The translations under genes and the position numbers were made by a program. From Chitinophaga jiangningensis (GTDB lineage: Bacteria; Bacteroidota; Bacteroidia; Chitinophagales; Chitinophagaceae), in the NCBI RefSeq assembly GCF_900142605.1, contig NZ_FRBL01000003.1, forward strand, positions 1 through 64,000: 64,000 bases of DNA, read 5' to 3'. The number at the start of each line of letters is the position of its first letter. Position 1 is the first letter of the stretch. The notes beneath the pieces were generated by a model that had not been told where the DNA came from, ran no database searches, and worked only from the letters and a program-made list of their open reading frames with translations. Positions 1 to 9,189 of the stretch are shown here, piece by piece.

Positions 1-59
1 TCCAATAAATCAAAATGAGAGAAAAACTCTCATAATGTGAGATATATACTTAAAAAGGA

Positions 60-97
60 AAGAGGGCGTCTCAGGTATTTTTGAGACGCCCTCTTTT
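60..97 (-). terminator. Rho-independent terminator of the susC1 operon
   Basis: A 14-bp perfect stem (arms 60-73 and 82-95) closes an 8-base loop. It is followed by T-rich sequence on both strands, so it can stop transcription in either direction. It lies about 30 bp beyond the last gene of the minus-strand operon ending at 127. The first 59 bases hold no gene that I can support. Confidence 0.85.
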
Positions 98-126
98 GCA
101 CTAAATAAAAAACCAACATCAGAAAT

Positions 127-1296
127 TTACTCTCCGAATATCTTTTTCAGTTCCTGGTCCAGTCCTTCACCACCGGTACCTACTTCTTTATAAATAATTC
201 TACCGGTTTTATCCAGCAGTAATTTTGTAGGGAATCCGGTTACCGCGTAAGATGCTACCAGGTCGGCTTTCACTTTGTCGTAGTTGTTGAGTACGTGTAA
301 CCATGGCAGTCCATCATCTTTTACAGCCTTTTTCCATGCTGCTTCAGCGGCAGGCAGCTCATCTGCTTTTTCGTTAGCTACACCCAGGATTTCAAAGCCT
401 TTTGCATGGTATTTAGCATACAGCTCTTTCAGATGTGGGTTACCGGCTCTGCATGGGCCGCACCAGCTACCCCAGAAATCTACCAGTACATATTTCCCCT
501 GTAATGAACTCAGCGAAAGCAGGTTTCCGTTTAAGTCAGGTTTAGTAAAGCCCGGTGCTTTAGAACCTACAGCGGTTGTTTTTACGCCTTTGATTCGTTC
601 AGCAAGATATTTACCCATTTCGCTGGCCTTCAGTGAGGGCGACAATTTATTATAAGCCGCTTCATATTCATTAATCGGCATGCTCTCAAACAGGCGGGAA
701 AGCAATACCACGCTTGCGTAAGACTTCGGATGTCTGGCAATGAAATCACGCTGATATTCTTCTATAACCTTGTTGTTGGCTTTCGTTTCTTCCCCGTATG
801 CCTTGATCTGTACACTGTCGGTTTTCCATTTCAGCTTCATGGAAGTTTTCCTTATCTCCCAGTTCTTTTCTATCAGCGGCAAGGCTTTTTCCTTGTAGGC
901 GTTAAACTCTTCATTGATTTTGCCACCTGTTACTTTCGCTTTGTAGAGTTCAGCTGCATTACCGGTAATGGTAACAGGCTTGTCTGTAACAAAAAAGTCC
1001 AGCGCTGGCCCCGGAACAAACATGCCACCTTTTACCACCTCGAACTTTGAAGAAGGGTGATTGCTGGTCATCATCACCAGTGTTTCTCCGTGATAGCTGC
1101 CCTTAAATTCCATGTGGTCTCCCTGTACAATTACAGGTGTATCAACACCCTTTTTTATACCGGTTACCATAGTGGCATTTAGTTTATAGCCTTCGATTCC
1201 TTTAATATCGGCATTGATATTATACGATTTCTCCTGCGCGTTGGCAAAAGTGGCCAGCAGTAAACTGCTGGCCAGGGTTAAGGTTGTTTTTTTCAT
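127..1296 (-). CDS. TlpA-family thiol-disulfide oxidoreductase with DUF4369-like N-terminus
   Basis: This is a secreted thioredoxin-fold protein of 389 residues that probably reduces or isomerises disulfides in the periplasm. A signal peptide ends near residue 20 (LLLATFANA). Residues 25-110 look like the beta-rich DUF4369 domain that often precedes TlpA domains in Bacteroidota, followed by a helical linker. The redoxin domain starts near 243 and carries the active site WCGPC, with Cys279 and Cys282. The later GFPT motif supplies the cis-proline. It is the last gene of a four-gene operon behind susC and susD, 13 bp after a second protein of the same type. The natural substrate is not visible. 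The co-location with a SusCD pair suggests handling of an imported cargo or protection of the complex, which is inference. Confidence 0.9.
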   Translation of the reverse strand: MKKTTLTLASSLLLATFANAQEKSYNINADIKGIEGYKLNATMVTGIKKGVDTPVIVQGDHMEFKGSYHGETLVMMTSNHPSSKFEVVKGGMFVPGPALDFFVTDKPVTITGNAAELYKAKVTGGKINEEFNAYKEKALPLIEKNWEIRKTSMKLKWKTDSVQIKAYGEETKANNKVIEEYQRDFIARHPKSYASVVLLSRLFESMPINEYEAAYNKLSPSLKASEMGKYLAERIKGVKTTAVGSKAPGFTKPDLNGNLLSLSSLQGKYVLVDFWGSWCGPCRAGNPHLKELYAKYHAKGFEILGVANEKADELPAAEAAWKKAVKDDGLPWLHVLNNYDKVKADLVASYAVTGFPTKLLLDKTGRIIYKEVGTGGEGLDQELKKIFGE

Positions 1297-1309
1297 GGTT
1301 GGTGTTTGA

Positions 1310-2542
1310 TTAAAAGCTAGTCATTGGAATACTGGCGGCCTTTTTTGCTGCAGGCTTAGCACCTTTCTCCAGGATATTTTTTACTACTGCCTGTGCATCT
1401 TCCGTAAAGCCGGTGAAACGTTCTACAATGTTGCCATTCGGATCTACCAGGTACATAGTTGGAATGCCGGAGAACTGGAATACTTTCATGGTGGTATCTT
1501 TGTTATCGCTCAGGAGTTGCAGCCATGGCATGTTTTCTTCCTCCATCGCTTTACGCCATGCTTTGTCATTTGTATCTATGGAGATGCTGGCGACCTCAAA
1601 ACCACGATCTTTGTAGGAAGTGTAGAGTTCTTTCACTTTCGGTATGGCCTGACGGCAAGGACCGCACCAGCTGGCCCAGAAATCAACCAGCAGGTATTTA
1701 CCCTTGTACTGATCCAGACCAGCCAGTTTGCCATCCGGTGTCGGATAGTTGATGGAAGGCATAGGCTGACCATTCTTCAGCTTCTTTGCCTGATTAGTAT
1801 TGTAGATGATGTTTTCTTTCAGCGCCTTCGCTTCTGTGAGCCATGGGTATTTCGCTACCAGATCATCCAGTAGTTTCATGGCTTTATCATACTTTTCACC
1901 TGCTTCGGTACCAGCCATACCGCGGATGGCGTATATCGTAACGGGACGGCCTTTGTATACGCGCATCAGCAGTTCCTGGCGTTGTGCATAATCCTGACCA
2001 ATCGGACTATATACTTTTCTGTTATTCAGGTAAGATATAAAGTTCGTATCGGTAGATTTTTTCGCGTAGTACTCCATGTTATAGTCATCAATACTCCTGC
2101 GGTAGTTGTTTTCACTATTGAGGATATATTGATTAATGAAGTTATTGTCGGAAGAGCCTTCCACAAAGTTGTAATGTGGCACTTTAACTTTATATCTGGC
2201 AGTATCATAGCCACGCATAGCTACCTGTACATCCGCATCGCTCCAGAAGGTAGCACGATCCCAATGCATAGCATCAATCGTATAGGCACCCTGGTGGTCT
2301 TGCTTTAGCTGAAATTTGAAACTTTTATCGGCACCCACAATAGCGGAGTCAATCACCTCGCCTTTACCATAGAGTGACTCTTTCATTAACCAAACTTTGT
2401 TCTCAGGCTGCTTCGGGTCAATAAATTCTACGGTTCCCTTTACGGTTATGGATTTCACCACTTTCGTCTGCTGTGCCAGCAGGGCCGATGGTACGGCGAT
2501 CAGCGCCAGTGGCATCCACATTTTTAATACTACTTTTTTCAT
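1310..2542 (-). CDS. TlpA-family thioredoxin-like protein, second copy
   Basis: This 410-residue secreted thioredoxin-fold protein has a signal peptide to about residue 23 (ALIAVPSALLA), a beta-rich N-terminal region, a helical middle, and a redoxin domain from about 258. The active site is WCGPC with Cys293 and Cys296, followed by a GIPT cis-proline loop. It is related in architecture to the next gene downstream but differs clearly in sequence, so the pair is an old duplication or independent recruitment. It sits 22 bp after the SusD gene. Its C-terminus has an extra lysine/alanine-rich tail of about 20 residues. Periplasmic disulfide reduction is the expected activity; the substrate is unknown. 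Confidence 0.88.
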   Translation of the reverse strand: MKKVVLKMWMPLALIAVPSALLAQQTKVVKSITVKGTVEFIDPKQPENKVWLMKESLYGKGEVIDSAIVGADKSFKFQLKQDHQGAYTIDAMHWDRATFWSDADVQVAMRGYDTARYKVKVPHYNFVEGSSDNNFINQYILNSENNYRRSIDDYNMEYYAKKSTDTNFISYLNNRKVYSPIGQDYAQRQELLMRVYKGRPVTIYAIRGMAGTEAGEKYDKAMKLLDDLVAKYPWLTEAKALKENIIYNTNQAKKLKNGQPMPSINYPTPDGKLAGLDQYKGKYLLVDFWASWCGPCRQAIPKVKELYTSYKDRGFEVASISIDTNDKAWRKAMEEENMPWLQLLSDNKDTTMKVFQFSGIPTMYLVDPNGNIVERFTGFTEDAQAVVKNILEKGAKPAAKKAASIPMTSF

Positions 2543-2564
2543 TGGTGGTATGTTGTTTTAAAAG

Positions 2565-3902
2565 TTACTTACTGTAGTCCGGATTTTGTTCCAGATATGG
2601 GTTGATGGAAAATTCGCGGGAAGGCAATGGCAGCAATGCGTGGCTGGACGGTACGCCATAGGATTTTATCCAGGCTTCCCTTTTTCCAAATCGCTCCATG
2701 TCCTGCCAGCGCTGATGCTCACCCACAAACTCTCTCCTGCGCTCCGCTTCGATATCAACAAGGAAGGCAGCTGCATTGGCAAAATCCGTGTTATTTTTTA
2801 TGCTGGCTTTACGGGCACTACGGAGCTGGTTATACGCAGTTACATCTACCGTTCCTTTGCGTGCCGTAGCTTCTGCAGCAATCAGGAATGCCTCACTGTA
2901 GCGGCAGATAGGGTAGGAGTTAACAGATTCCTGCGGGAACTTAGTGAGGAAATATACCTGTTCAGTAATACCGGCTCCTTTTACTTTCGTGAAAAATGGC
3001 CTGCGGATATCTGTTGACTCATAGGATTTGACAATTGCTGAATCAATCCAGTTGTTACCGTTGCCCGCTATGTTTGCACCTGCAGCAGCACCGGGTCCCA
3101 GCCAGTTGGGTAGGCCATATTTGTCAGTGGTAGGTGCAGGCGTTTCGTTTAATTTATATAGCGCCTCCGGGCTGTTTACGCCGGATTTAAAAATATCTCC
3201 GAAATTGGAAGTCAACGACAGTTTTCCGGAGCTGATCACCGTATTTGCCAGCGTCAATGCCTCTTCATTTCTGCCGGTATTTAAATACAACCTTGCCAGC
3301 AGCAGTTGTGCGGCCTGTTTGGAACCAATGGTGGCATTAGTATAATCCGGTAACAGGGTAATCGCTTTCTGGTAATCTTTTTCCATTTGCTGGCGTACCT
3401 CTGCAAGGGTATTGCGCGTGGCACGTTGTCTTGGATCTTCATTGCCGTACACCAGCGGAACACCGCCAAAATGGTCCGACAACCAGTTGTAAGCATAAGC
3501 ACGCAGTAAATAGGCCTCGCCGGCAGCACCGCGGATGGTGCTGTCTCCTGCATGTTCCTGCTCATAACGGATCACCATGTTCACCGTAGCAATGGTGGCA
3601 TATGGCTGCTTGAAAATATAGGTGAGGCCGTTATCCAAAGGAGATACATTATTCCCTTCCCAGGTAGGGAAAGTGAGGGAGGTAATATCGTCGGACATCA
3701 CATCCTGGTAAGAATAAAAGAGATACAGGGAATTGTTGTTCATAAACGACAGCTTCGCACCATTGATCACCAGCGGCAGGTTGCTGCTGCTTAAATTGTC
3801 GAAACTGATCCTGGTATCTGGTACCAGGTCATCCAGCTTTTGGCTGCACGAAGCTGCCAGCAACAGGGAAGAAAGTAGGAGTGGATATATAAGCAATTTC
3901 AT
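2565..3902 (-). CDS. SusD/RagB-family nutrient-binding outer-membrane lipoprotein
   Basis: This is a surface lipoprotein that should cap the SusC-type transporter encoded just upstream and bind its substrate. The signal peptide ends in a lipobox with Cys19 (LAASCSQ). The protein is 445 residues, at the short end for the family. The TPR-like helical segment (about 100-240) includes the motif EAYLLRAYAYNWL, and the C-terminal region has the usual ERRREFVGEHQRWQDMERF segment followed by the LPLPSREFSINP ending typical of SusD proteins. It begins 11 bp after the SusC gene. No glycosidase lies in this operon, so the ligand could be peptide or another polymer as easily as a glycan. Confidence 0.93.
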   Translation of the reverse strand: MKLLIYPLLLSSLLLAASCSQKLDDLVPDTRISFDNLSSSNLPLVINGAKLSFMNNNSLYLFYSYQDVMSDDITSLTFPTWEGNNVSPLDNGLTYIFKQPYATIATVNMVIRYEQEHAGDSTIRGAAGEAYLLRAYAYNWLSDHFGGVPLVYGNEDPRQRATRNTLAEVRQQMEKDYQKAITLLPDYTNATIGSKQAAQLLLARLYLNTGRNEEALTLANTVISSGKLSLTSNFGDIFKSGVNSPEALYKLNETPAPTTDKYGLPNWLGPGAAAGANIAGNGNNWIDSAIVKSYESTDIRRPFFTKVKGAGITEQVYFLTKFPQESVNSYPICRYSEAFLIAAEATARKGTVDVTAYNQLRSARKASIKNNTDFANAAAFLVDIEAERRREFVGEHQRWQDMERFGKREAWIKSYGVPSSHALLPLPSREFSINPYLEQNPDYSK

Positions 3903-3913
3903 GGAAGTAGTTT

Positions 3914-6900
3914 TTAGAATGAAACATCAATACCAATAACAGCCGACTGTGGATTAGGCACGTTGGTGCTCACCACACCTGAATTGGAAGCTGCTTCCGG
4001 ATCAAAGCCAATGTATTTGGTGATGGTAAACAGGTTCTGTGCCGCGACGTATATTCTAGCACTGTTAATCTTCGCCTTGCTGATCAGGGTTGCAGGCACG
4101 GCATAACTCAGGTTGACGTTGCGTAAGCGGAAATACGAAGCATTGTAGATGAACTGAGTAGATGGGCGGTAGTTCCAGTCCGCCGTTTGACCTGCACCAT
4201 GTTTGCCGGTAATGGCGCGTGGCACATCTGTAACATCACCTGGTTTCCTCCAGCGTTTGGTTACCACGTCAAACATATTGGGCATTGCGCCATAAAAGTC
4301 ACGGTCATAGCTTCTCAATGTCTGCTCATAGTAATCATATACCTTATTGCCCACTACATAAGTAAATAAGGCGTCGAGTGTAAAGCCTTTGTAACCGAAG
4401 GTAAGTGTGGTGCCACCTGTAAACTTCGGCATTGCAATCGGCACAGTGATCATATCATTCGTATTCCACAGCCCATCTTTATTGCGGTCGGTGTAAATCA
4501 TATCACCCGTTTGCGGGTCCACCCCCTGGGATTCGTATACTAATACCGAACCTACGGACTGACCTACTTTTGCTTTAGATTGCGGACCGCCGAATACAAA
4601 GGTGCCATAGTTAGTCAGGGAGTCTTTCAGGCTGATGATCTCATTTTTGTTGATGTTCATGTTGGTGGATACTTTCCAACTGAATTTTCTTCCTGCCTTG
4701 CTGCTCAAACCCATTTCAAGATCAACGCCCTTGTTGCGGATATTACCGATGTTATCCGGGGTAGAGGCCGCGCCATATACCCAGGATACCTGGTTGGAGC
4801 TCATTAGCCCGTCGGTAGTTTTATTGTAATAGTCCAGCACAATGGTGAGCCTGTTACCGAACATGGTAGCGTCAATACCTGCGTCTACCTGCCGGGTACG
4901 CTCCCACCTGATGTTGGGGTTTCCGATGATACTGTTGATCTGGAGGGCCGACAAGCCATTATAAGAAGTGGCCAGCAGCAGGTTTTGTGCATCCCAGTAA
5001 CCCAGCGGACGGATATTACCACTCATGCCATAGCTGGAACGAAGTTTCAGTTGACTGATCAGCTTATTGCCATAGAGGAAGTTTTCTTTCGCGATATCCC
5101 ATCCGCCTGAAATGGAAGGGAACCAGCTATATCGGTTATCAGCCAGCAGTTTTGAGGAACCATCTCTTCTGAGGGAAGCGTTTAGCAGGTACTTGCCTTC
5201 CCAGTCAAACCCGGTGCGGGCAAAAAATGCATCCGATAATTCTTTGTTATAGATATTATAGTTCGCAATAGCACCAACGCTGCCATAAGCAGAACCTGCA
5301 CCAGCACCCGTGATACCATCTACCACAGGATAGCCGTTCAGGTCATAACCGATCGCATTCAACTCCGTGCTATAGTAGGTGTAACCAGCCACTGCATTGA
5401 TGCCCAGCTTATTGACTCTTTTGGTGTAAGTAAAGTAGTTATCAAAAGTAAAATTGAAATTATCCTGCCCGGAAGTTTTGGTACTGCCCTTGGAAGAGGT
5501 ACCAAGATAAGTGAGAGGAGAGTAGAAATCCCTGCTGAGTGAGTTATATTTGCTGGCATTGAAGGAGGAACGGAACTGCAAATCTTTGGTAAAGCTGATA
5601 TCTGCCGTCAGGCGCCCAATATAACTAAATACTTTATTCCTGTTCTTATTGTCTTGCATCACTCCCAGCGGATGCTGCTGCATACCTATATAATATCCCA
5701 ATGAACCATCCGCGTTACGAACCGGTTCATCCGGTGTATCAGGCCTGGCCTGGAAGGCAGTGGCAATCGGATTGGAGAGGTTTTTAAGCACACTCTGATT
5801 AATGGATAAGCCACCGTTGAGTTTCAGCCAGTTGTTTACGGTTTGCGTAATGTCCAGCTTTGCCGTATAACGCTCATAGTTGCCGGAGCCCCATACCATC
5901 TCTTCCGCATAGCGGCCGAGCGACATATAATAACTGCTCTTTTCACTGCCGCCGGACATGCTGGCCTGTATATTGTTGATGGGTGCATTTTTATTCTTAA
6001 TCCTGTCAATCCAGTCGGTACTTCTATTGGCCATATTCAGGCCGGCTATCTGGGATTTCAGGTTATTAATTTCATTGTTTAGCTGCGTGATCTCATTAGC
6101 AGGAGTAGTAGGATCTTTCAGACGTTTATCAATATCCGCCAGCCGGTTGTTGCGTGCATCATTGAAGGCGGAAGTATATTCTTCGGTATTCAGCATTCTG
6201 CGGGAGGTAGGCACGTTATTGACGCCGGTATAGGCATTCAGACTAAACGCAGGTTTGCTGTTGGTTTTACCTTTTTTGGTGGTGATGATGATAACGCCGC
6301 CACTGCCCCTGGCGCCGTAAATAGCGGCTGATGCGGCATCTTTCAGCACTTCCATGCTTTCAATGTCCTGAGGGTTGATGGTGTTGAGATTGACGGTATT
6401 GCCTTCCACTATCAATCCATCTATAACGATGAGTGGATTGGTACCAGCCGCGCTTACTGACTGCGCGCCCCTGATCTGAATGTTAGGTGTGGCGCCGGGT
6501 GTACCGCCGGTGCTGGCTACGTATACACCAGCCACTCTGCCCTGCAGGGCTTTTGCCGCGTCGCTTACAATATTTTTTTCCGGAGTGAGGGAACTGCTGC
6601 TAACAGTGGAGATGGCGTTAGTAACTGTAGCCCGTTTCTGGGTACCATAACCCACCACCACGGCGCTGCTTAAGTCTACAGCCTGTATCTTCAGGAGTAC
6701 CGGGCCGGTGGAGATGAGTGCCGCTTTCACGATCACATTCTCAAATCCCATACTGGAAATCTGCAGCTGTGCGTTGGCGGGCACGTTCAGCTCAAATTCG
6801 CCGGCAGCATTGGTGGTGGCGCCTTTGTTACTACCTACTACTTTTACTGTGGCGCCGGGGACCGGCTGTTTGGTCAGGGAATCTTTTACCGTTCCCTTGA

Positions 6901-6973
6901 GTACTTGCTGTGCCGCAGCGGTCATGCTGCCCCCTAAAAGCAAAGAAAGGGATAAGACGATTAGCTTTCTCAT
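3914..6973 (-). CDS. SusC/RagA-family TonB-linked outer-membrane transporter
   Basis: This 1019-residue TonB-dependent transporter has a signal peptide to about residue 21, a carboxypeptidase-regulatory-like beta-sandwich at about 24-105, and a plug domain with the family motifs VVVGYGTQKRATVTNAIS and IQIRGAQS. The plug ends with the SIYGARGS-like segment AAIYGARGSGGVIIITTKKG. The rest is a beta-barrel that closes with a terminal phenylalanine (VIGIDVSF). It imports a ligand delivered by the partner SusD protein using TonB energy. It is the first gene of a minus-strand operon and is divergent from a LytS/LytTR regulatory cluster, about 200 bp away, which plausibly controls it. The substrate is unknown. 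Confidence 0.95.
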   Translation of the reverse strand: MRKLIVLSLSLLLGGSMTAAAQQVLKGTVKDSLTKQPVPGATVKVVGSNKGATTNAAGEFELNVPANAQLQISSMGFENVIVKAALISTGPVLLKIQAVDLSSAVVVGYGTQKRATVTNAISTVSSSSLTPEKNIVSDAAKALQGRVAGVYVASTGGTPGATPNIQIRGAQSVSAAGTNPLIVIDGLIVEGNTVNLNTINPQDIESMEVLKDAASAAIYGARGSGGVIIITTKKGKTNSKPAFSLNAYTGVNNVPTSRRMLNTEEYTSAFNDARNNRLADIDKRLKDPTTPANEITQLNNEINNLKSQIAGLNMANRSTDWIDRIKNKNAPINNIQASMSGGSEKSSYYMSLGRYAEEMVWGSGNYERYTAKLDITQTVNNWLKLNGGLSINQSVLKNLSNPIATAFQARPDTPDEPVRNADGSLGYYIGMQQHPLGVMQDNKNRNKVFSYIGRLTADISFTKDLQFRSSFNASKYNSLSRDFYSPLTYLGTSSKGSTKTSGQDNFNFTFDNYFTYTKRVNKLGINAVAGYTYYSTELNAIGYDLNGYPVVDGITGAGAGSAYGSVGAIANYNIYNKELSDAFFARTGFDWEGKYLLNASLRRDGSSKLLADNRYSWFPSISGGWDIAKENFLYGNKLISQLKLRSSYGMSGNIRPLGYWDAQNLLLATSYNGLSALQINSIIGNPNIRWERTRQVDAGIDATMFGNRLTIVLDYYNKTTDGLMSSNQVSWVYGAASTPDNIGNIRNKGVDLEMGLSSKAGRKFSWKVSTNMNINKNEIISLKDSLTNYGTFVFGGPQSKAKVGQSVGSVLVYESQGVDPQTGDMIYTDRNKDGLWNTNDMITVPIAMPKFTGGTTLTFGYKGFTLDALFTYVVGNKVYDYYEQTLRSYDRDFYGAMPNMFDVVTKRWRKPGDVTDVPRAITGKHGAGQTADWNYRPSTQFIYNASYFRLRNVNLSYAVPATLISKAKINSARIYVAAQNLFTITKYIGFDPEAASNSGVVSTNVPNPQSAVIGIDVSF

Positions 6974-7172
6974 ACAATAGTTGGTTGATTTTTGTAAAGG
7001 ATACCCAGCTGGAATAGGCTACCAAGTTAAGTATCAGCAAATTATATGCTCCCGGAAAAAGGACGTACACGACTCAAAAATGTACGATCAGGTTTTTCAC
7101 GGGGACGAAAAAAAGAAAGGCCGGTTTACTGCGTACTCCCGTCAGATTGGTGTAATTTCATTGTTCTTAATT

Positions 7173-8117
7173 ATGAAGGCACACAAGGAACCATACCGCT
7201 ACCTCGTACATCTGGCCATCGTTATGGCGTTGCTGTTGCTGTATACTTACAGGCAACTGCCTGCTGCTTTTACAGGAGCCTTTGCTGCCCGGTGGTTGTT
7301 CATCCGGTATTACCTGTATGGCTTTATTAACTTTAATTTGTTTTACCTATTGGTTTTCTGGCTGATCAATCAACCGGTAAAGCAGCATAGGTACGCCCGC
7401 TCCATAACAATTGCCCTGGGAGCGGCGGTTGTTTTTTCATTGCTCAAATATGCCATCGGCATGCTATGGGGCCATGATGTGATCATCCAGCGCATGATTA
7501 CTATTAAACCCGCAAATGGTGGAAAGCCTCCTGCTGAATATTTATTCTCTTTCTGGGAATATTTCAGGGTGGCCTTCAAAACCAGTATGGGAGTGGTAAT
7601 TCTGGCTTTTGCCTATCGCCTTTTCCTGGATTATCGCAACGAAGATCCTTTGGCAAATCAGCTGGCCCAGGTGGAATCCAACGCATCCAGGCTAAGTGCC
7701 GGGTCGCAGTTATTGCTGCTGCATCTCAAAGCACTCACGCCGCTACTCACTGATCAGGTGCGACGCAGCGAAGAGGGGGTACAGGCAATTTTATTGATTT
7801 CCGAATTACTCCGCTACCTGCTTTACGATAAAGAAACCACCCAGGGAGCCACCACGCTAAAAAAAGAATTATATTTTTTACAACAATACCTCTCCCTCCG
7901 TGCCTGTCTTTATCCGGATCAAACCATTACTTTGCAGGTAACAGGGGAGGAGGATGGAGCAACGGCGATGCCTATGCAATTACTTTTACAGGCAGAAAAA
8001 CTGTTGCGCCAACGCGAAAACTGTAATGGCGCCTTACAGATCGCCGTTAATGTTGAAAATAAAATGCCGGTAATGCGAATGTATGAAGTATCCGGTGCGC
8101 TTACAACCATTGAATAA
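7173..8117 (+). CDS. Degenerate LytS-type sensor kinase (probable pseudokinase)
   Basis: The open frame extends upstream to 6981, but the ATG at 7173 begins the plausible product of 314 residues (MKAHKEPYRY). The N-terminal half has about four membrane segments as in LytS-like kinases. The C-terminal half keeps the framework of the His_kinase domain (helices around SELLRYLLYDK, then LKKELYFLQQYLSLRACLYPD), but the phospho-acceptor PHF motif is replaced by LKALTPLLTDQ and the N-box (normally ENAxKHG) reads AEKLLRQ. No G-box is visible. It therefore should not phosphorylate. It ends 9 bp before an intact kinase gene and may modulate it as a heteromeric partner, or may be decaying. The frame is open and complete, which favours a function. 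Confidence 0.75.
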   Translation: MKAHKEPYRYLVHLAIVMALLLLYTYRQLPAAFTGAFAARWLFIRYYLYGFINFNLFYLLVFWLINQPVKQHRYARSITIALGAAVVFSLLKYAIGMLWGHDVIIQRMITIKPANGGKPPAEYLFSFWEYFRVAFKTSMGVVILAFAYRLFLDYRNEDPLANQLAQVESNASRLSAGSQLLLLHLKALTPLLTDQVRRSEEGVQAILLISELLRYLLYDKETTQGATTLKKELYFLQQYLSLRACLYPDQTITLQVTGEEDGATAMPMQLLLQAEKLLRQRENCNGALQIAVNVENKMPVMRMYEVSGALTTIE

Positions 8118-8126
8118 AATAAAATT

Positions 8127-9188
8127 GTGAACCGGAAAGATATCTCAGGATTTTTTATATTACTCCTGCTGTTTATGGCAATAGTGCTGGGGATAAACCT
8201 TTTTACTCTCAGCGTATATTCCCGTGAAAGCCTGATCAGTCTTGCCATTCGGGACGGATTGTTTGGGCTGGTTAATTTTTTTCAGTTCTATATTTTTTTC
8301 CGGTGGATTGTTCCTTCCTTTCTGCACTCGCGCAACTGGCAATTGTTGTTACTACGGGTGTTCCCTGTGGTAGCGGCTTTCAATAGCTTTAAATATCTAC
8401 TGGCCTCCGGCGTATTTCCGAAAATAATGCTGTACCAGGGCTATAGGTACGACCTGGGCAGCAAACGCCGTATTGAACTATTCACCACTTTCGGAGCCTA
8501 TTTCACCAATGCGTTATGGACCAGCCTTGTACTGCTGGCAGCAGCATTTGCTGTACACCTGTTTCTGCACTGGCTCCGCGAAGATAAAAGGAGAGCGCTC
8601 CTGCAACAACAACAGGTGAAGGCGGAATCCGGGTTTCTTAAAATGCAGCTCAATTCTCATTTCCTGATCAACAGCCTGAACAGCATCTATTCTCTCGCTA
8701 TAACAGGCTCCCCGGAAGTAGTGCAGGCCAATAATACGCTGGTGCACCTGCTAAGTTACATGCTCGATCAGCCGGATGATATTGATTTCCGAAGCCCTAT
8801 CCGAGATGAAATTCAATATCTGCAGGATTTCATCAGTCTCCAACAACTGCGTACAGGTATCAAAGAAGGTATACAGGCGGATTTCGCCGGCACCCTGCCT
8901 GACAAGCAAATTGCACCCATGCTGCTCGTACCGTTTGTAGAAAACGCTTTTAAACACGGTGTCACCAATCATCCTGCGCATCCTGTAACCATTGTGCTGG
9001 CAGGGGATGAACAAATGCTTAGCTTTGTAGTAAGTAATAAAAAATCGATTTTTAATAAAGATAAAACCGGTGGCATAGGACTGGAAAATGTAAGGAAACG
9101 CCTGCAGCTGATTTATCCGCAAAAGCACGACCTGCAAATAACAGACACGGAAGCAACTTATCAATGCCACCTGAAAATATACTGGTAA
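8127..9188 (+). CDS. LytS-family sensor histidine kinase
   Basis: This 353-residue membrane kinase probably phosphorylates the LytTR regulator encoded next. It starts with GTG at 8127, nine bases after the preceding stop; no ATG fits. Four hydrophobic segments occupy about residues 8-150. The His_kinase domain has the motif MQLNSHFLINSLNSIYSLA with His178 as likely phospho-acceptor. The usual Pro before this His is Ser. The ATPase domain shows the N-box FVENAFKHG and the glycine motif GGIGLENVRKRL. The three genes 7173-9885 are tightly packed and form one operon, divergent from the susC1 operon. Confidence 0.92.
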   Translation: MNRKDISGFFILLLLFMAIVLGINLFTLSVYSRESLISLAIRDGLFGLVNFFQFYIFFRWIVPSFLHSRNWQLLLLRVFPVVAAFNSFKYLLASGVFPKIMLYQGYRYDLGSKRRIELFTTFGAYFTNALWTSLVLLAAAFAVHLFLHWLREDKRRALLQQQQVKAESGFLKMQLNSHFLINSLNSIYSLAITGSPEVVQANNTLVHLLSYMLDQPDDIDFRSPIRDEIQYLQDFISLQQLRTGIKEGIQADFAGTLPDKQIAPMLLVPFVENAFKHGVTNHPAHPVTIVLAGDEQMLSFVVSNKKSIFNKDKTGGIGLENVRKRLQLIYPQKHDLQITDTEATYQCHLKIYW

Positions 9189-9189
9189 T

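Noticed and set aside
7021..7095. Possible LytTR site upstream of susC1
   Set aside because: One GTTAAG half-site is present at 7026, but no partner lies 20-23 bp away; the GTAC-containing repeats nearby are 17 bp apart and do not fit the pattern.
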